Assembly (NCBI RefSeq): GCF_007995155.1
Contig: NZ_CP042593.1
Coordinates: 4,568,001-4,632,000 of the forward strand
Direction of reading: 5' to 3'
Length of the DNA stretch: 64,000 nt
Source: Cytobacillus dafuensis
Lineage (GTDB): Bacteria > Bacillota > Bacilli > Bacillales > Cytobacillaceae
This document shows, piece by piece, positions 9,483 through 18,868 of the stretch; the stretch's first letter is position 1; every line of letters starts with the position of its first letter. Both the position numbers and the translations under genes were made by a program. The notes beneath the pieces are model-generated. The model made no database searches. It was not told the origin of the DNA and was given only the letters and a program-made list of their open reading frames with translations.

Positions 9483-11735
9483 TTAATATCCGAAAATATT
9501 AACCATTCCAGATGTGCTTAATTTTAAGTTGTACTCATTCTTAACTCCTACTACATCAGAAACAGTTAGAGAACCTGTAAGTTTACCATCTCCACCACCG
9601 ATAGAAACTGGTCCACCAAAAGTAATAGAGAATGTAGTATCAGTAACTTTTTCAATCTTAGTATTATTTACTCCATTAGTAAATGTAGCTTTTGTTAAGT
9701 CACCATCAGTTAAAGTAATAGATGATGTACCATCGACTACTACCTTGTCTCCTAATGCAGGGTCAATAGTGTAAGTAAACTTATCACCATTTAAAGAAGC
9801 ATCTGCTGCACCAGAAAGTGCTGCAACTGGAGCTACACCGTTAGTCTTGAATGTACCCGCAATTACTTTAAGAGGTGTAGTAGCACCAGCTAATCCAGCA
9901 GCGTAATCAGGAGCAATTTCATTTACACTAGCTGCTTGACGCACAGAAAAATCTACGCCAGCAACAATTGTTGGATCAACAGGAACAGTTACTTCCCATT
10001 TATTATTTGAATTTACTTTTGTTTGTGCAACAGGACGTAATTTAGTTACATCATAAATTGAAATTGTTTTTCCAGCTTCACCAGAACCAGAGAATGTAAT
10101 AGTATTACCTGCCACACGGAAAGCAGTTGTATTTTCTTCAAGCTCTTGGTCCAATTCAAACTCAGCTGTTGCAACAAGATCTAAAGCTAATTTTAACACA
10201 GAGCTACTGTCTTTAGCATATTGTCCAGTTACAACGTCACCTTTAGATAATTTTGCTTTTAAAGCATCTAAAGTAATTACTGTATTATTAGTATCTTGAT
10301 AGATATTACCGCTTGATTTTAGTAAATACTTATGTCCAGTATTAGCAACAAAGTAATTATTTGCAGCATCTACATACTCAACCTTACCAGTAGTAGCAGT
10401 TAAATCCTCAACATCATCTAACTTATAGAAATTAAGTTTTCCAGATTCTTTAGTTTCAACTACAGTACCAGTAGCACCAGTTAATTGTTCAAACTTAACT
10501 TTTTTGCCAGTAGCAGGAGTATCTACGTCATCTGCAGTAACAACTACAACGATTTGTCCATCTACTGGTGATACTTGTTCAGTCGTACCTGAAGCAATTG
10601 CTTTAGTGGCTCCATTAACACTAGTTACTTTGTAACCAGCTGGAACTGTAACATCAACTGGGTTGTTATTTGCTGTGCCTTGCTTAGTTTTGAAAGTCGC
10701 TACTAAAGCAATGCCTTGTGTAGTTTCAGCATGTACTTCTGCTTGGTCAATTGAAACATTACCAGCAGGATCTACAGGAGTAACAAACTGAGCTGTTGTT
10801 CCTTTGTATGTTACTGTATATGTTTTTCCAGCAGCTTGTTTAGTAGTTGTTAATGTAACAGTCTTTTTATCAGCACCTAATACTGCACTTGTTGCAACTA
10901 AACCGTTGTCAAAAGTAAATTCAGATGCAGCTACTGCTACTACTGGTTTATTTAATGAAACAACAACTGAAGTGTCATTTACACGTGAAACAGAAGTAAC
11001 ACCTAATGGTAAAGAAGTTAACACATCATCAACTGATTTTTGTAAAGAAGTTTCCCATTTAAGAACATTAGCATCAAGAATAGCTTGAGCTTCTGCAATC
11101 TTTTTACCTGCTTCTGCAGTTTTACCAGCTTTCACATCAGCTGCAGCGCCTTTAGCAAGCATGTTAACAGTTACGTCATTTTTCAATTCAGCAACTAATT
11201 TTTCAAGAGCTGGTTTTACTGCGTTACGGATACCGTCACGAGTAGATTGACCATATACGCGGTCTAATAATGCAGATTGCTTACGGTACTCAGCAGTTGC
11301 TTTGTGGTAAGCAGTTTCTACTTTTTCAATATCATCAGATTTAACTGCAGCATTTAAGTTAGCAGTTAATTCTTTAATCTTTTCGCTTGAAGTGATTGCA
11401 TCAATGTAAGCTTGTGCACGTTTCACTTGGATTTTTGGATCAGTTAAACGAGCTTCGTACTTAAGTTTGTCAGAAGCACTAGCACCTTTAAGAGCTTTAT
11501 CAGCAGCGTCAATTGCTTTCTTAGCTGCATTGTACTGAGCGTAAGGACGTGTTACATAATCAGCAGAACCCTCAACTGAGATAGCCCACTTAAGAACTGT
11601 ACCTGCGTTTTGTGCATCTTGAACGATTTGATCAAGGTTTACCGCTGCATCAGCTTTGTTCACTGGTGCTGCAGCAACGAATGCTGAAGCTGCTACTGCT
11701 GTAGAAGCTGCGATTTTAATAGCTTTCTTTTTCAT
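9483..11735 (-). CDS. Secreted S-layer-like protein with SbsC-type N-terminal domain
   Basis: A 750-residue exported protein. Start chosen at the ATG at 11735 (MKKKAIKIAAST) with AGGGAG upstream; a longer frame has no ribosome binding site. The signal peptide covers about residues 1-30 (ending KADA-A). The helical N-domain spans about 30-245 with ALLDRVYGQSTRDGIRN, shared with the paralogs. The rest is beta-rich and Thr/Val/Ala-rich, with one segment (EDLTATTGKVEYVDAANN) unlike the paralogs, so its outer region has its own domain makeup. A near-consensus sigma-A promoter and a long leader of about 100 nt precede it, as is common for highly expressed surface-layer genes. It could be the main S-layer protein, but this is inference. 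Confidence 0.87.
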   Translation of the reverse strand: MKKKAIKIAASTAVAASAFVAAAPVNKADAAVNLDQIVQDAQNAGTVLKWAISVEGSADYVTRPYAQYNAAKKAIDAADKALKGASASDKLKYEARLTDPKIQVKRAQAYIDAITSSEKIKELTANLNAAVKSDDIEKVETAYHKATAEYRKQSALLDRVYGQSTRDGIRNAVKPALEKLVAELKNDVTVNMLAKGAAADVKAGKTAEAGKKIAEAQAILDANVLKWETSLQKSVDDVLTSLPLGVTSVSRVNDTSVVVSLNKPVVAVAASEFTFDNGLVATSAVLGADKKTVTLTTTKQAAGKTYTVTYKGTTAQFVTPVDPAGNVSIDQAEVHAETTQGIALVATFKTKQGTANNNPVDVTVPAGYKVTSVNGATKAIASGTTEQVSPVDGQIVVVVTADDVDTPATGKKVKFEQLTGATGTVVETKESGKLNFYKLDDVEDLTATTGKVEYVDAANNYFVANTGHKYLLKSSGNIYQDTNNTVITLDALKAKLSKGDVVTGQYAKDSSSVLKLALDLVATAEFELDQELEENTTAFRVAGNTITFSGSGEAGKTISIYDVTKLRPVAQTKVNSNNKWEVTVPVDPTIVAGVDFSVRQAASVNEIAPDYAAGLAGATTPLKVIAGTFKTNGVAPVAALSGAADASLNGDKFTYTIDPALGDKVVVDGTSSITLTDGDLTKATFTNGVNNTKIEKVTDTTFSITFGGPVSIGGGDGKLTGSLTVSDVVGVKNEYNLKLSTSGMVNIFGY

Positions 11736-11844
11736 AAACTTGTATTCTCCCTTCATGCTATGTAGTGCATTTTTATTTGTTAGCAATGAATAAACCAATG
11801 GTTGTGTTTTCCTCTATATCCACCGCTTACCTAACTAGTAAAAA

Positions 11845-11873
11845 AGTATACCAAACTATTAACTTTTATGCAA
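11845..11873 (-). promoter_or_regulatory. Sigma-A promoter of the third SbsC-type gene
   Basis: On the minus strand TTGCAT (11868-11873), a 17-bp spacer and TATACT (11845-11850). The predicted start gives a leader of about 100 nt before the ATG at 11735. Confidence 0.8.
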
Positions 11874-12218
11874 TAGTTACCAATGTATAATTTTTTTGGC
11901 AAGTGGACATAGGTTTTCCAACTTTGGTTTATATATCATATCATAATATAAAGCTTGCTAAATTTCTACAATTTTTATCATATTTTTATTAATTTTGTAA
12001 TATATTTACTATTTTATAGAAAAGCGTAAACCCCTTAGAAACCTCCCTTGTGGAGCTGACAATTCTCTAACTCTAGAAAGCATATGATAATTGTATTGAA
12101 ATGCACACTTTTTCATTCTATTCAGAAGTTTCGTAAAGATGCATGCCGAAATAAAAAATTGGCTATATTAGAAAATTTTACATGTATTTTTTTGATTTTT
12201 TTGGTACACTATGGTTAA
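11874..12218. other. AT-rich intergenic stretch, no gene seen
   Basis: Separates the divergent S-layer-like gene and the Ig-like operon. It contains long T-runs and a possible -10 (TACACT, 12205-12210) but no convincing -35 and no open frame with a ribosome binding site. Confidence 0.5.
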
Positions 12219-12330
12219 GAAGGTTTTCTCCCAAATGGATGCTTTCTTTAACTTGTATAGTACACATGTACTAACCTTCGCTTCAGCGTTCAGGAAGGGT
12301 CGCCAATTTTGGCGGCTTTTTCCTTTTTTT
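12219..12330 (+). promoter_or_regulatory. Structured leader ending in a terminator before the Ig-like operon
   Basis: GAAGGTT (12219-12225) pairs with AACCTTC (12273-12279), with the palindrome TAGTACA-ca-TGTACTA (12258-12273) inside. A second hairpin, CGCCA/TGGCG at 12301-12314, is followed by T-rich sequence. The terminator lies about 70 bp before the first ORF of the operon and no plus-strand gene precedes it, so this is either an attenuated leader or a small RNA. I recognise no known riboswitch class. Confidence 0.5.
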
Positions 12331-12402
12331 ATGGAGAAATGTCGAATTTCGTAGTATATTAAGACTAGAGCGTCATTATATACGAAGGTGGTTAGTTACC
12401 AA

Positions 12403-13383
12403 ATGAGAAAAGTAAAGATATTGGGAGTTGTTTTCCTTTTGCTCCTTTCGATACTCGTTCCTGCAATCAATCATCCAGTACAGGCATCAAATTATCCGAA
12501 AATCGAAAAGACGATCCCTGCAGCCGGTGATCAACATGTGCCGATTGACACTGATATCCGCATTCAATTTAATAGCAATATCCTAAAAATATCTGCGAAT
12601 TATATTAAACTATTTGTCAAAACAAATGGAACCTATACCGATCTGCCGATTAAAACCATTCGTAAGGATCGAAATGTATTAAACATTATTCCTGAGCAAT
12701 CCCTTGAATTTAACAAGGATTATCTCGTTCAGATTAATGGACCTGCGATTGATTTAGAGAACGGCACTTATAGCCAGTCTCTTTCATACGAATTCTCAAC
12801 AAACTATATTGATTTTTATGAGCTAATGGTTATTAACGAGCTGCGCCTAGAAAATTTACTTACACAATATACGCCGAGGGAAATTAAAGCCTTCGCTCCA
12901 AAGAGATATATAAATGAAATAAATGTTACTCATAAAAAACCTGGTGCCTTTAAAGAAGACCAAACATCGATAAGCGGCATTACAAACATCGATATTACAA
13001 CGAAGAGCGAAGATGTTAAAAATGTGCATGTCGAAATTTTGAAAAATGGCAAGCTCCTTCAGAAAGGGTATGCCCATCCATTAAATGATGAAAAGGGACA
13101 AAAAAATACATTAAAATTTGACATTGGTTTTTCCAAGATGCCTGACTTTTTTGATGTGCATGTAACCGCACTCGATAGCTCTCAAAAAATTATTGATTCT
13201 AAGATTCTTAAATTTGCAACAGAAGAGGGCAAAATCATGAACACTTATAAAGAATCTTTTAAATATAAGACAGAGGGGAAAGGTTACACCCTGCACGAGC
13301 TTCTATCCAAGGAATCGCTTTTCTCGGATTTCCTAGCAGAAAGTTCGCTGACGGACATCAAAGTACAGGTTGAGGATAAGTAG
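12403..13383 (+). CDS. Secreted protein with N-terminal SbsA-type Ig-like domain
   Basis: A 326-residue protein. Start chosen at the ATG at 12403 with AAGGTGG 11 nt upstream. The signal peptide covers about residues 1-29 (VFLLLLSILVPAI...VQAS-N). Residues about 30-130 match the SbsA/Big_5 Ig-like pattern: an opening KTIPAAGDQHVPIDTDIRI, the strand IRIQFNSNI and the closing INGPAIDLENG. The remaining 190 residues look beta-rich with no recognised domain. First gene of a tightly packed operon: its TAG stop abuts the next ATG. A scaffold or partner role at the cell wall, near the S-layer-like genes, is inferred from context only. Confidence 0.78.
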   Translation: MRKVKILGVVFLLLLSILVPAINHPVQASNYPKIEKTIPAAGDQHVPIDTDIRIQFNSNILKISANYIKLFVKTNGTYTDLPIKTIRKDRNVLNIIPEQSLEFNKDYLVQINGPAIDLENGTYSQSLSYEFSTNYIDFYELMVINELRLENLLTQYTPREIKAFAPKRYINEINVTHKKPGAFKEDQTSISGITNIDITTKSEDVKNVHVEILKNGKLLQKGYAHPLNDEKGQKNTLKFDIGFSKMPDFFDVHVTALDSSQKIIDSKILKFATEEGKIMNTYKESFKYKTEGKGYTLHELLSKESLFSDFLAESSLTDIKVQVEDK

Positions 13384-14133
13384 ATGAGAAAGCCTTTTAT
13401 TCTCCTTATGATGCTTGTCTCCATTGTTCTAGTTCCAGGCATTCTTGTCGGACAGGCGTCGATTGAAAAGGTGGTTCTGGAGGATCGAACGATTCAGGAT
13501 CCATTAAAGAGTTGGTCTGTTACTTTTACCCAGCCGGTTAATAAAGGAACGATTAAAAAGCAAAACTTCTATATTATAGATGAAAGAAATCGAGAGCTGA
13601 AAACAAAGCTCCGTGTTTCGGAAGATGAAAGTAAAGTGACGATTACGCCGGAATCCCCTTACAAGGATGACGTTCAATATTATTTACATATTAAAGGGAA
13701 TGTGAAATCTGGCAAGACGTTTTTGAACGAGCATACGATTTTACCGTTTAAGCTGGAAACTCAAAAAAGCTCGAATAAAGGAACGAATAAGACGTCAGGA
13801 ACCGACAAAAAACAGGTTTCATCAAATACCGGAAAGAGTGAAACTAATACCGGTAAGAGCGAAACGAACTCAGGCCCTAAGCCAAATCAAAAGAATAAAA
13901 CAAAAAACTTAACAAGTGTGCAAACAGAGCGCCATTCCCATTTCGTTGAGATTACAGTCAATGTAAGTGAGCAGGTAGTAAAGGTAAAGGCCGGCAGTGA
14001 TGAGTTTGAGTATAAGGGCAATAATCTATTCGTGCTCTATAAACCAGACCTTAAAAAAGGCGAAAAGCTTACGGTAAAAGGATACAGCATCTCAAATAAG
14101 GTGCTGGAAACAAAGGAGATCGTGATTCCGTAA
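13384..14133 (+). CDS. Secreted Ig-like domain protein with Ser/Thr/Lys linker
   Basis: A 249-residue protein whose ATG directly follows the upstream stop. The signal peptide is about residues 1-25 (FILLMMLVSIVLVPGILVG). Residues about 27-120 carry an Ig-like module (WSVTFTQPVNKGTIKKQNF, VTITPESPYKDDVQY) resembling the one in the upstream product. A low-complexity linker rich in Ser/Thr/Asn/Lys, with the tandem phrase TGKSETN, covers about 130-180. A beta-rich C-terminal module of about 65 residues follows. Its pairing with the upstream gene suggests that the two products act together outside the membrane. The function is unknown. Confidence 0.76.
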   Translation: MRKPFILLMMLVSIVLVPGILVGQASIEKVVLEDRTIQDPLKSWSVTFTQPVNKGTIKKQNFYIIDERNRELKTKLRVSEDESKVTITPESPYKDDVQYYLHIKGNVKSGKTFLNEHTILPFKLETQKSSNKGTNKTSGTDKKQVSSNTGKSETNTGKSETNSGPKPNQKNKTKNLTSVQTERHSHFVEITVNVSEQVVKVKAGSDEFEYKGNNLFVLYKPDLKKGEKLTVKGYSISNKVLETKEIVIP

Positions 14134-14400
14134 ATGGCTAAGAAAGCTTTCGTAAACACAATTATATTCACACTCATTATCATTAACCTCATCATCTGGC
14201 CTTCCCTCTTCATGGATTTAAAGGAGGACTCTGGGGAAGCAAGTGTTGATCAGGAAACACCGGAACAGTCGGTGAAGTCTGAAACGGAAATAGCAGAGAC
14301 AGAAGCAGAAGATTCATCTGTCACGGCTGAAGAAAATGCCGATTCTCCTCAAGTGAAACCATCGGAGAAAAATACTTTTAAAATTCTTAAGATTGAATGA
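14134..14400 (+). CDS. Small single-pass membrane protein with acidic outer tail
   Basis: An 88-residue protein whose ATG follows the preceding TAA with no gap. A single membrane segment (residues about 8-27, NTIIFTLIIINLIIWPSLFM) is followed by an acidic Glu/Asp/Ser/Thr tail. It has no ribosome binding site of its own beyond the end of the upstream gene, so translational coupling is likely. As the last gene of the Ig-like operon it may anchor or assist the two secreted proteins. No family is recognised. Confidence 0.7.
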   Translation: MAKKAFVNTIIFTLIIINLIIWPSLFMDLKEDSGEASVDQETPEQSVKSETEIAETEAEDSSVTAEENADSPQVKPSEKNTFKILKIE

Positions 14401-14435
14401 AACCTTTTTGGCCTTCACCTCGTCTTATAGGTGGA

Positions 14436-14536
14436 CACTAGCAACGGGTAACTCCATTGGTAGTGCTTACCTAACTAAGGCAGTGCGACTGCCAAATGAT
14501 TTGTCAGTATTCCAAATGAGGATACTGACTTTTTTT
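14436..14536 (+). terminator. Three-hairpin 3' region with terminator
   Basis: Hairpin CACTAGCAA/TTGGTAGTG (14436-14465, one mismatch), hairpin GGCAGT/ACTGCC (14479-14493), then a perfect 8-bp stem GTCAGTAT/ATACTGAC (14503-14529) followed by T7. Only the last hairpin is needed to end transcription of the Ig-like operon, so the first two may belong to a processed 3' RNA. Confidence 0.8.
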
Positions 14537-14546
14537 GTTTTTCTGG

Positions 14547-14603
14547 GCGATCCTATTAGCAGATATTTAATTGAACATACACTTTACTTTAGTACATCAA
14601 TAA
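14547..14603. repeat. Partial copy of the dispersed element
   Basis: Matches the 3' half of the elements at 41445 and 48296: GCGATC, then TTAGCAGATATTTAATTGAA, CACTTTACTTTAGTAC and an AT-rich end. The 5' hairpin half is absent; another terminator hairpin occupies that place. Confidence 0.85.
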
Positions 14604-14612
14604 GCTTATAGC

Positions 14613-14659
14613 AAAAAAACTCCGGCAGCTTCTTTATTGCTATGAAGACTTACCGGAGT
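14613..14659 (-). terminator. Terminator of the acidic coiled-coil gene
   Basis: Outer stem ACTCCGG/CCGGAGT with an inner CTTC/GAAG pairing; the A7 run at 14613-14619 gives a U-tract on the minus-strand RNA. Confidence 0.9.
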
Positions 14660-14680
14660 ATTACATGTGTCTGGTTCATA

Positions 14681-16537
14681 TTAAACTGGGCTTATTGTAG
14701 GACCTGGTACCACTTCTCTTGCTTGTTCAGTTGACTCCCCTTCAATCCTTATATCTAGCTTGCTGTTTGCGATCGTAAGGTTATTGCTTTCTCTTTGTTC
14801 CTCGTTCTTATGAATAGATGGGACTGAATATGGAGTGCTTAGCATGCCCATAAATTTAGCAGCTGCTGCTGAACTATTAATGGCATCCTTCTCTTTCCCT
14901 TTGTTTCCTGTATCCACATCTTTATTCTGTTTATGATCTTTCGGCTCTGATGCTTTTGGTTCTTGCTTTACAGGATCATTTTGCTTTGGTTTTTCTTGAT
15001 TATCCTTTTTGGGATCATCTGGATTTGGATTCTTAGGATCTTCTTTTACAGGATCTTCTTTCCCTGGTTGATCTTGATCTTCTTGATCCTTTCCTTGCTC
15101 ATCCTCGTTTTGACCTTCTTCATCTTGTTCGTCCTTTTCTGACCCGCCCTCTTCTTTCTCTTGATCCTCTTTATTTTCTTCCTCTAAATCTTCACCGTCT
15201 TCTTTCTCTTCTTCCGCAGGAGCTTCTTCATCTTCTCCTTCTTCTTTCCCTTCCTCTAGACCCTCTTCACCTTCTTGTTGCTCCTCTTGCTCTAATTCCT
15301 CATTTTCTTTCTGTTCCTGCTCTAGCTTTTCCTTCTCTTCTTGTTCTAAGCGTTCTTTTTCTAATCTTTCTTTTTCAAGTCTTTCTTTTTCAAGTCTCTC
15401 TTTTTCTAATCTAGCTTCCTCTTCTTTTTGCTTCATTTCCTGCTCAATTTTTGCTATGGCCTTTTCGATCGCAGACACATCTTGGTTATCTAGATTAATT
15501 TTATCTATTTCCCCTATTACACCAGTTAGTTTTTCTATTAATTGTTGGATTTGTTCCTCTGTTAAAGATGTGGACTCTTTAAGCTTTTGAATTAACGAGG
15601 CCGTTCCTTCCTTTAAACCATTCTTTTGTGCTTGGAGTGCTTTAAAGGTCGCAATTTGTTGATCAATGGCTGCAATTTGGGTTTCGATCTCCACAATTTT
15701 TGCTAACAAGCCTTCGTTTTCAGTTTGCAGCGTTTCAATATTATCATTGAGCTCTGTTGCTTTCTCATTCATCTCCTGAATGAGTTCTTCCGTTTTAACC
15801 AATTCTTCATCCAGCTTTAGAATTAATTCTTCCGTTTCAGCTTTATACATATTCATTTGCTCCAATATATTAATGAAAAACTCTGGATCAAATTTGCACT
15901 CTTGAATAGCGCGATCCTTGATCTCTTCGATAAATTGAATGATTTCAATCATTTCGTCAAATTTTAATTGGGCTTGTTCCTTTGCCTCTGGGAAAACAGT
16001 TGAAACAATTTCTTCCAATTGTGTAATCAATTCTTGAACCTCTGTGATGATCTCTTGGAGTTCGGCTATTTGTTGTTCATTAGCAGCAATGGTGCTTTGG
16101 ATTGTGGTAATTTCTGATTGTAATTGGCTCTGGAGTGCTTGTAGTCCTTCAATCGTACTTGTATCCGCTTGGAAATCTGGGGGTGTGACGCCTTCTTCAT
16201 CCGCTTTTTCCTCATTTAAGGCGTCTAATTTTTCAGTCATAGCCGAAATATTCAGTTCGGTCAATTTCGCTAATGCATCGTTTATTAATATTTCTGTTTC
16301 TTGCTGGAGTTCATATGTACGATCTCGATACTCTTCGACCGTTCTAGGAAAGATAAAGCAGGCTTGAATATCTGAATCTTGATCATTTTGGGAATTGAAT
16401 TCCCCATACGTTGGTCTTGTGATCTGTGCGCTTCCTAATAGTATAGATGATATCGCTACACTTGTTGCGAAGTTCTTCAGCATTTTTTTTCGCTGCATTT
16501 TCTTCCGTTTTTTATATCTTGAAGACCTTGGTACCAC
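14681..16537 (-). CDS. Exported acidic coiled-coil protein with atypical signal region
   Basis: A 618-residue protein. Start chosen at the GTG at 16537 (spacing 8 nt from AAGGGAGG); another GTG 6 bp upstream is too close to the site. A basic N-terminus and hydrophobic segment (NFATSVAISSILLGSAQ) are followed by RPTYGEFNSQNDQDSDIQAC, which resembles the region around SipW-type cleavage sites and DUF4047-type proteins. Residues about 60-330 are predicted long coiled coils. A highly charged segment follows with repeated RLEKE, then Glu/Asp/Lys/Gln-rich low complexity and a Lys/Pro tail. It is likely a secreted or matrix-associated filamentous protein. The specific role is unknown. Confidence 0.72.
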   Translation of the reverse strand: MVPRSSRYKKRKKMQRKKMLKNFATSVAISSILLGSAQITRPTYGEFNSQNDQDSDIQACFIFPRTVEEYRDRTYELQQETEILINDALAKLTELNISAMTEKLDALNEEKADEEGVTPPDFQADTSTIEGLQALQSQLQSEITTIQSTIAANEQQIAELQEIITEVQELITQLEEIVSTVFPEAKEQAQLKFDEMIEIIQFIEEIKDRAIQECKFDPEFFINILEQMNMYKAETEELILKLDEELVKTEELIQEMNEKATELNDNIETLQTENEGLLAKIVEIETQIAAIDQQIATFKALQAQKNGLKEGTASLIQKLKESTSLTEEQIQQLIEKLTGVIGEIDKINLDNQDVSAIEKAIAKIEQEMKQKEEEARLEKERLEKERLEKERLEKERLEQEEKEKLEQEQKENEELEQEEQQEGEEGLEEGKEEGEDEEAPAEEEKEDGEDLEEENKEDQEKEEGGSEKDEQDEEGQNEDEQGKDQEDQDQPGKEDPVKEDPKNPNPDDPKKDNQEKPKQNDPVKQEPKASEPKDHKQNKDVDTGNKGKEKDAINSSAAAAKFMGMLSTPYSVPSIHKNEEQRESNNLTIANSKLDIRIEGESTEQAREVVPGPTISPV

Positions 16538-16729
16538 GGTCACGTCCTCCCTTTTTTATTCGTTATATAGAACATTTGGAGCAAAAAAATATGCTGAACA
16601 ATGTGACAAATGGATTATATTACACATTATACAACACAACTTGATAGATTAAAACAGGAAAATAAAGAAAATTTCTTAATAAAGAACGATGCGGTTGAAA
16701 GTAAACAAGGTACAACTACCAAAAGCATG

Positions 16730-16763
16730 AAAAAAGAAAGCCAAAAATCTGGCTTTCTTTTTT
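16730..16763 (-). terminator. Terminator of the chemoreceptor gene
   Basis: Stem aaaaaagaaagcca / tggctttctttttt with a 6-nt loop, ending 3 bp beyond the minus-strand stop. Confidence 0.93.
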
Positions 16764-16765
16764 AA

Positions 16766-18868
16766 TTAACTTAATTTGAATCGATTCACAACTTCCTGCA
16801 ATTCTCCGGCAATATTGTTCATTTGCTCGGTTAAGGCAGCAGCTCGTTCCATTTCTAGCTGTTGCTGTGCAGCGGAAGCACTTACCTCTTCAGCGGATGC
16901 TGCGGTTTCCTCCGAAATGGCGGATACACTTTGAATCGCATCTACTGCCTGATTTTTATAATTAATCATTTCATTTAATTTTGCAGATAAATGACTAACT
17001 GATTCGCCTAGCTGTTTGGCTATATTGGCATTTTGTTTAAATGTAGATTCAGTGTCGGAAACGGACTGATTATTCTTTTCCATTAGTTCAATGTTTTGTG
17101 TGATCATATCCACCGTTTGTTTCGACTCATCCAATATTTCCTGAACTGTTTTTTGAATAATATCTGTTTCCCTACGTGACTCCTCCGCTAGCTTCCGTAC
17201 TTCTTCTGCAACGACGGCAAAGCCTTTTCCATGTTCTCCTGCGCGGGCCGCTTCAATACTTGCGTTTAGTGCAAGCAAGTTCGTCTGTGCGGTGATGCCA
17301 TTGATAGAAGCAATAACGGAATCAATATCAGCGATTTTTTGGGCAAGTGTTTGAATTTGCTGCTGAACTTTTTCATTCATTTCATTTGTGGCTTCATTAT
17401 GTTCACGAAGTAGATTCACCTGTTCTATCCCTTGTTCGGTTGACTGACCAGCTTTTTGGGATAATTGATTCATTTCATCCGATAGAATCGCTAACACATC
17501 AATTTGTTGTGCAAGATCGACCATCTGTTTACTTGTATGCTCTGCATCTTCCGACTGCTGTGAGGCTCCTTGAGCAATTTCATCCACTGCTGCTGCTACT
17601 TCTTCGCTAGAAGCAGAGACTTCCTCAAATGTATGATGCACTTCATTAGAAGATCGATTTAATTGAACAGATGATTCTTTTACAATATTAATAGCCTCAT
17701 TGGTCTTCTCTAACATATCGTTAAAAGCCGTTGCCACGACCCCAATTTCATCTTGGCGAAATTGCGATTCTGCCACCTTTTCTGTTAAGTCACCTGTTGC
17801 AGCTGTTTCAATAGACTTTCTTAAATAAGCAAGAGGCTTTAATTGTCGATGAATAAACCAGGACGAAGCAATTGCCATTATTAAAATGATTAACACCACA
17901 ACTGCAATCGTTATATATAAAATCGTTCTATATGTTTCAAGAATACTTGATTTTGGAACGGCCGCCTGTACAGACCAGACTTCATCGATTCCTTCAATCG
18001 AGACAGGAGCAAATGCATTAAATGCCTCTTCATTTAGCGTTTTTGAATCCCTATATAAATTGGATACTTTTCTATCGTTTAAATCAGACTTAACTGTTTC
18101 CCAATCAATTTGTTCCTTCATATTCGTTCCAATTAATTTTTCATTCTTGCTGTTTGCTACTATAAGGCCTTGATCCGTAATAATGCTTGCATAGCCGCCT
18201 TCTATTTTTATTTTCTTCACTAACTCATTTAAATAATCTACTGAGAAATCAGCTGTTATAACGCCGATAAATTGATCGTCTTTCGAAAGCAATGGAACAG
18301 CTATGGTAGCCATCGCAATTGTTTGATTACCAATTTGATACTCATATGGCTCTGATAAAATAGCCTTCTTCTCTTTTTTAGGTATAAGGTACCAATCTCC
18401 TTCACCTTCTGTTTCATACCCGCTAACTGCTTCTGTATGAATCTTCTCTCCTTCTTTATACGCGTAAGGAATAAAGCGTTTTTGCTTATCTAATAAGCTT
18501 GGATCAATAGAGGTATCCTCTGGCAGAATGCCACTCTCCAAAACAGCCCCCATTCCGCTAATATGATCATTTTTAGCAAGGTTGTTTTCAATAATCTTTA
18601 AAACGGCTTGGGCTGTCAGCATTTCATTGTCGCTAAGTGCTTCAATTATATTCTTACTTGTTGTTAAAGTCTCATTCGTCTGCTTGAAACGATCACCCAT
18701 TTCTGCAGCGTATACTTTTGTCAGCTCATTCGCATAATTCTCTGAATCTTTCATACTTTTATTATACAAAATGACATTCGTCAAAACGGAGTATAATAAA
18801 AACAAAATTAAAAATAACCCAATAATTAGTCCCGACAACTTCCACGCAATACTTTTTGTTCGTCTCAT
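16766..18868 (-). CDS. Methyl-accepting chemotaxis protein (dCache-HAMP-MCP)
   Basis: A 700-residue membrane chemoreceptor. TM1 at about residues 10-32; an extracellular sensor of about 280 residues with dCache-like features ([44 protein letters not shown]); TM2 at about 315-335 ([20 protein letters not shown]); HAMP at about 336-390; and a cytoplasmic signalling domain with the hairpin tip [20 protein letters not shown] and [13 protein letters not shown] that contacts CheA/CheW. Potential methylation helices flank it ([30 protein letters not shown]). ATG start behind GGAGG. Monocistronic by its own terminator. The ligand is not predictable; small amino or organic acids are usual for this sensor type. 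Confidence 0.95.
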   Translation of the reverse strand: MRRTKSIAWKLSGLIIGLFLILFLLYSVLTNVILYNKSMKDSENYANELTKVYAAEMGDRFKQTNETLTTSKNIIEALSDNEMLTAQAVLKIIENNLAKNDHISGMGAVLESGILPEDTSIDPSLLDKQKRFIPYAYKEGEKIHTEAVSGYETEGEGDWYLIPKKEKKAILSEPYEYQIGNQTIAMATIAVPLLSKDDQFIGVITADFSVDYLNELVKKIKIEGGYASIITDQGLIVANSKNEKLIGTNMKEQIDWETVKSDLNDRKVSNLYRDSKTLNEEAFNAFAPVSIEGIDEVWSVQAAVPKSSILETYRTILYITIAVVVLIILIMAIASSWFIHRQLKPLAYLRKSIETAATGDLTEKVAESQFRQDEIGVVATAFNDMLEKTNEAINIVKESSVQLNRSSNEVHHTFEEVSASSEEVAAAVDEIAQGASQQSEDAEHTSKQMVDLAQQIDVLAILSDEMNQLSQKAGQSTEQGIEQVNLLREHNEATNEMNEKVQQQIQTLAQKIADIDSVIASINGITAQTNLLALNASIEAARAGEHGKGFAVVAEEVRKLAEESRRETDIIQKTVQEILDESKQTVDMITQNIELMEKNNQSVSDTESTFKQNANIAKQLGESVSHLSAKLNEMINYKNQAVDAIQSVSAISEETAASAEEVSASAAQQQLEMERAAALTEQMNNIAGELQEVVNRFKLS

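Noticed and set aside
14401..14536. Known riboswitch after the Ig-like operon
   Set aside because: I compared it mentally with c-di-GMP, c-di-AMP, SAM and THF classes and found no conserved core; it also lies downstream of the operon.
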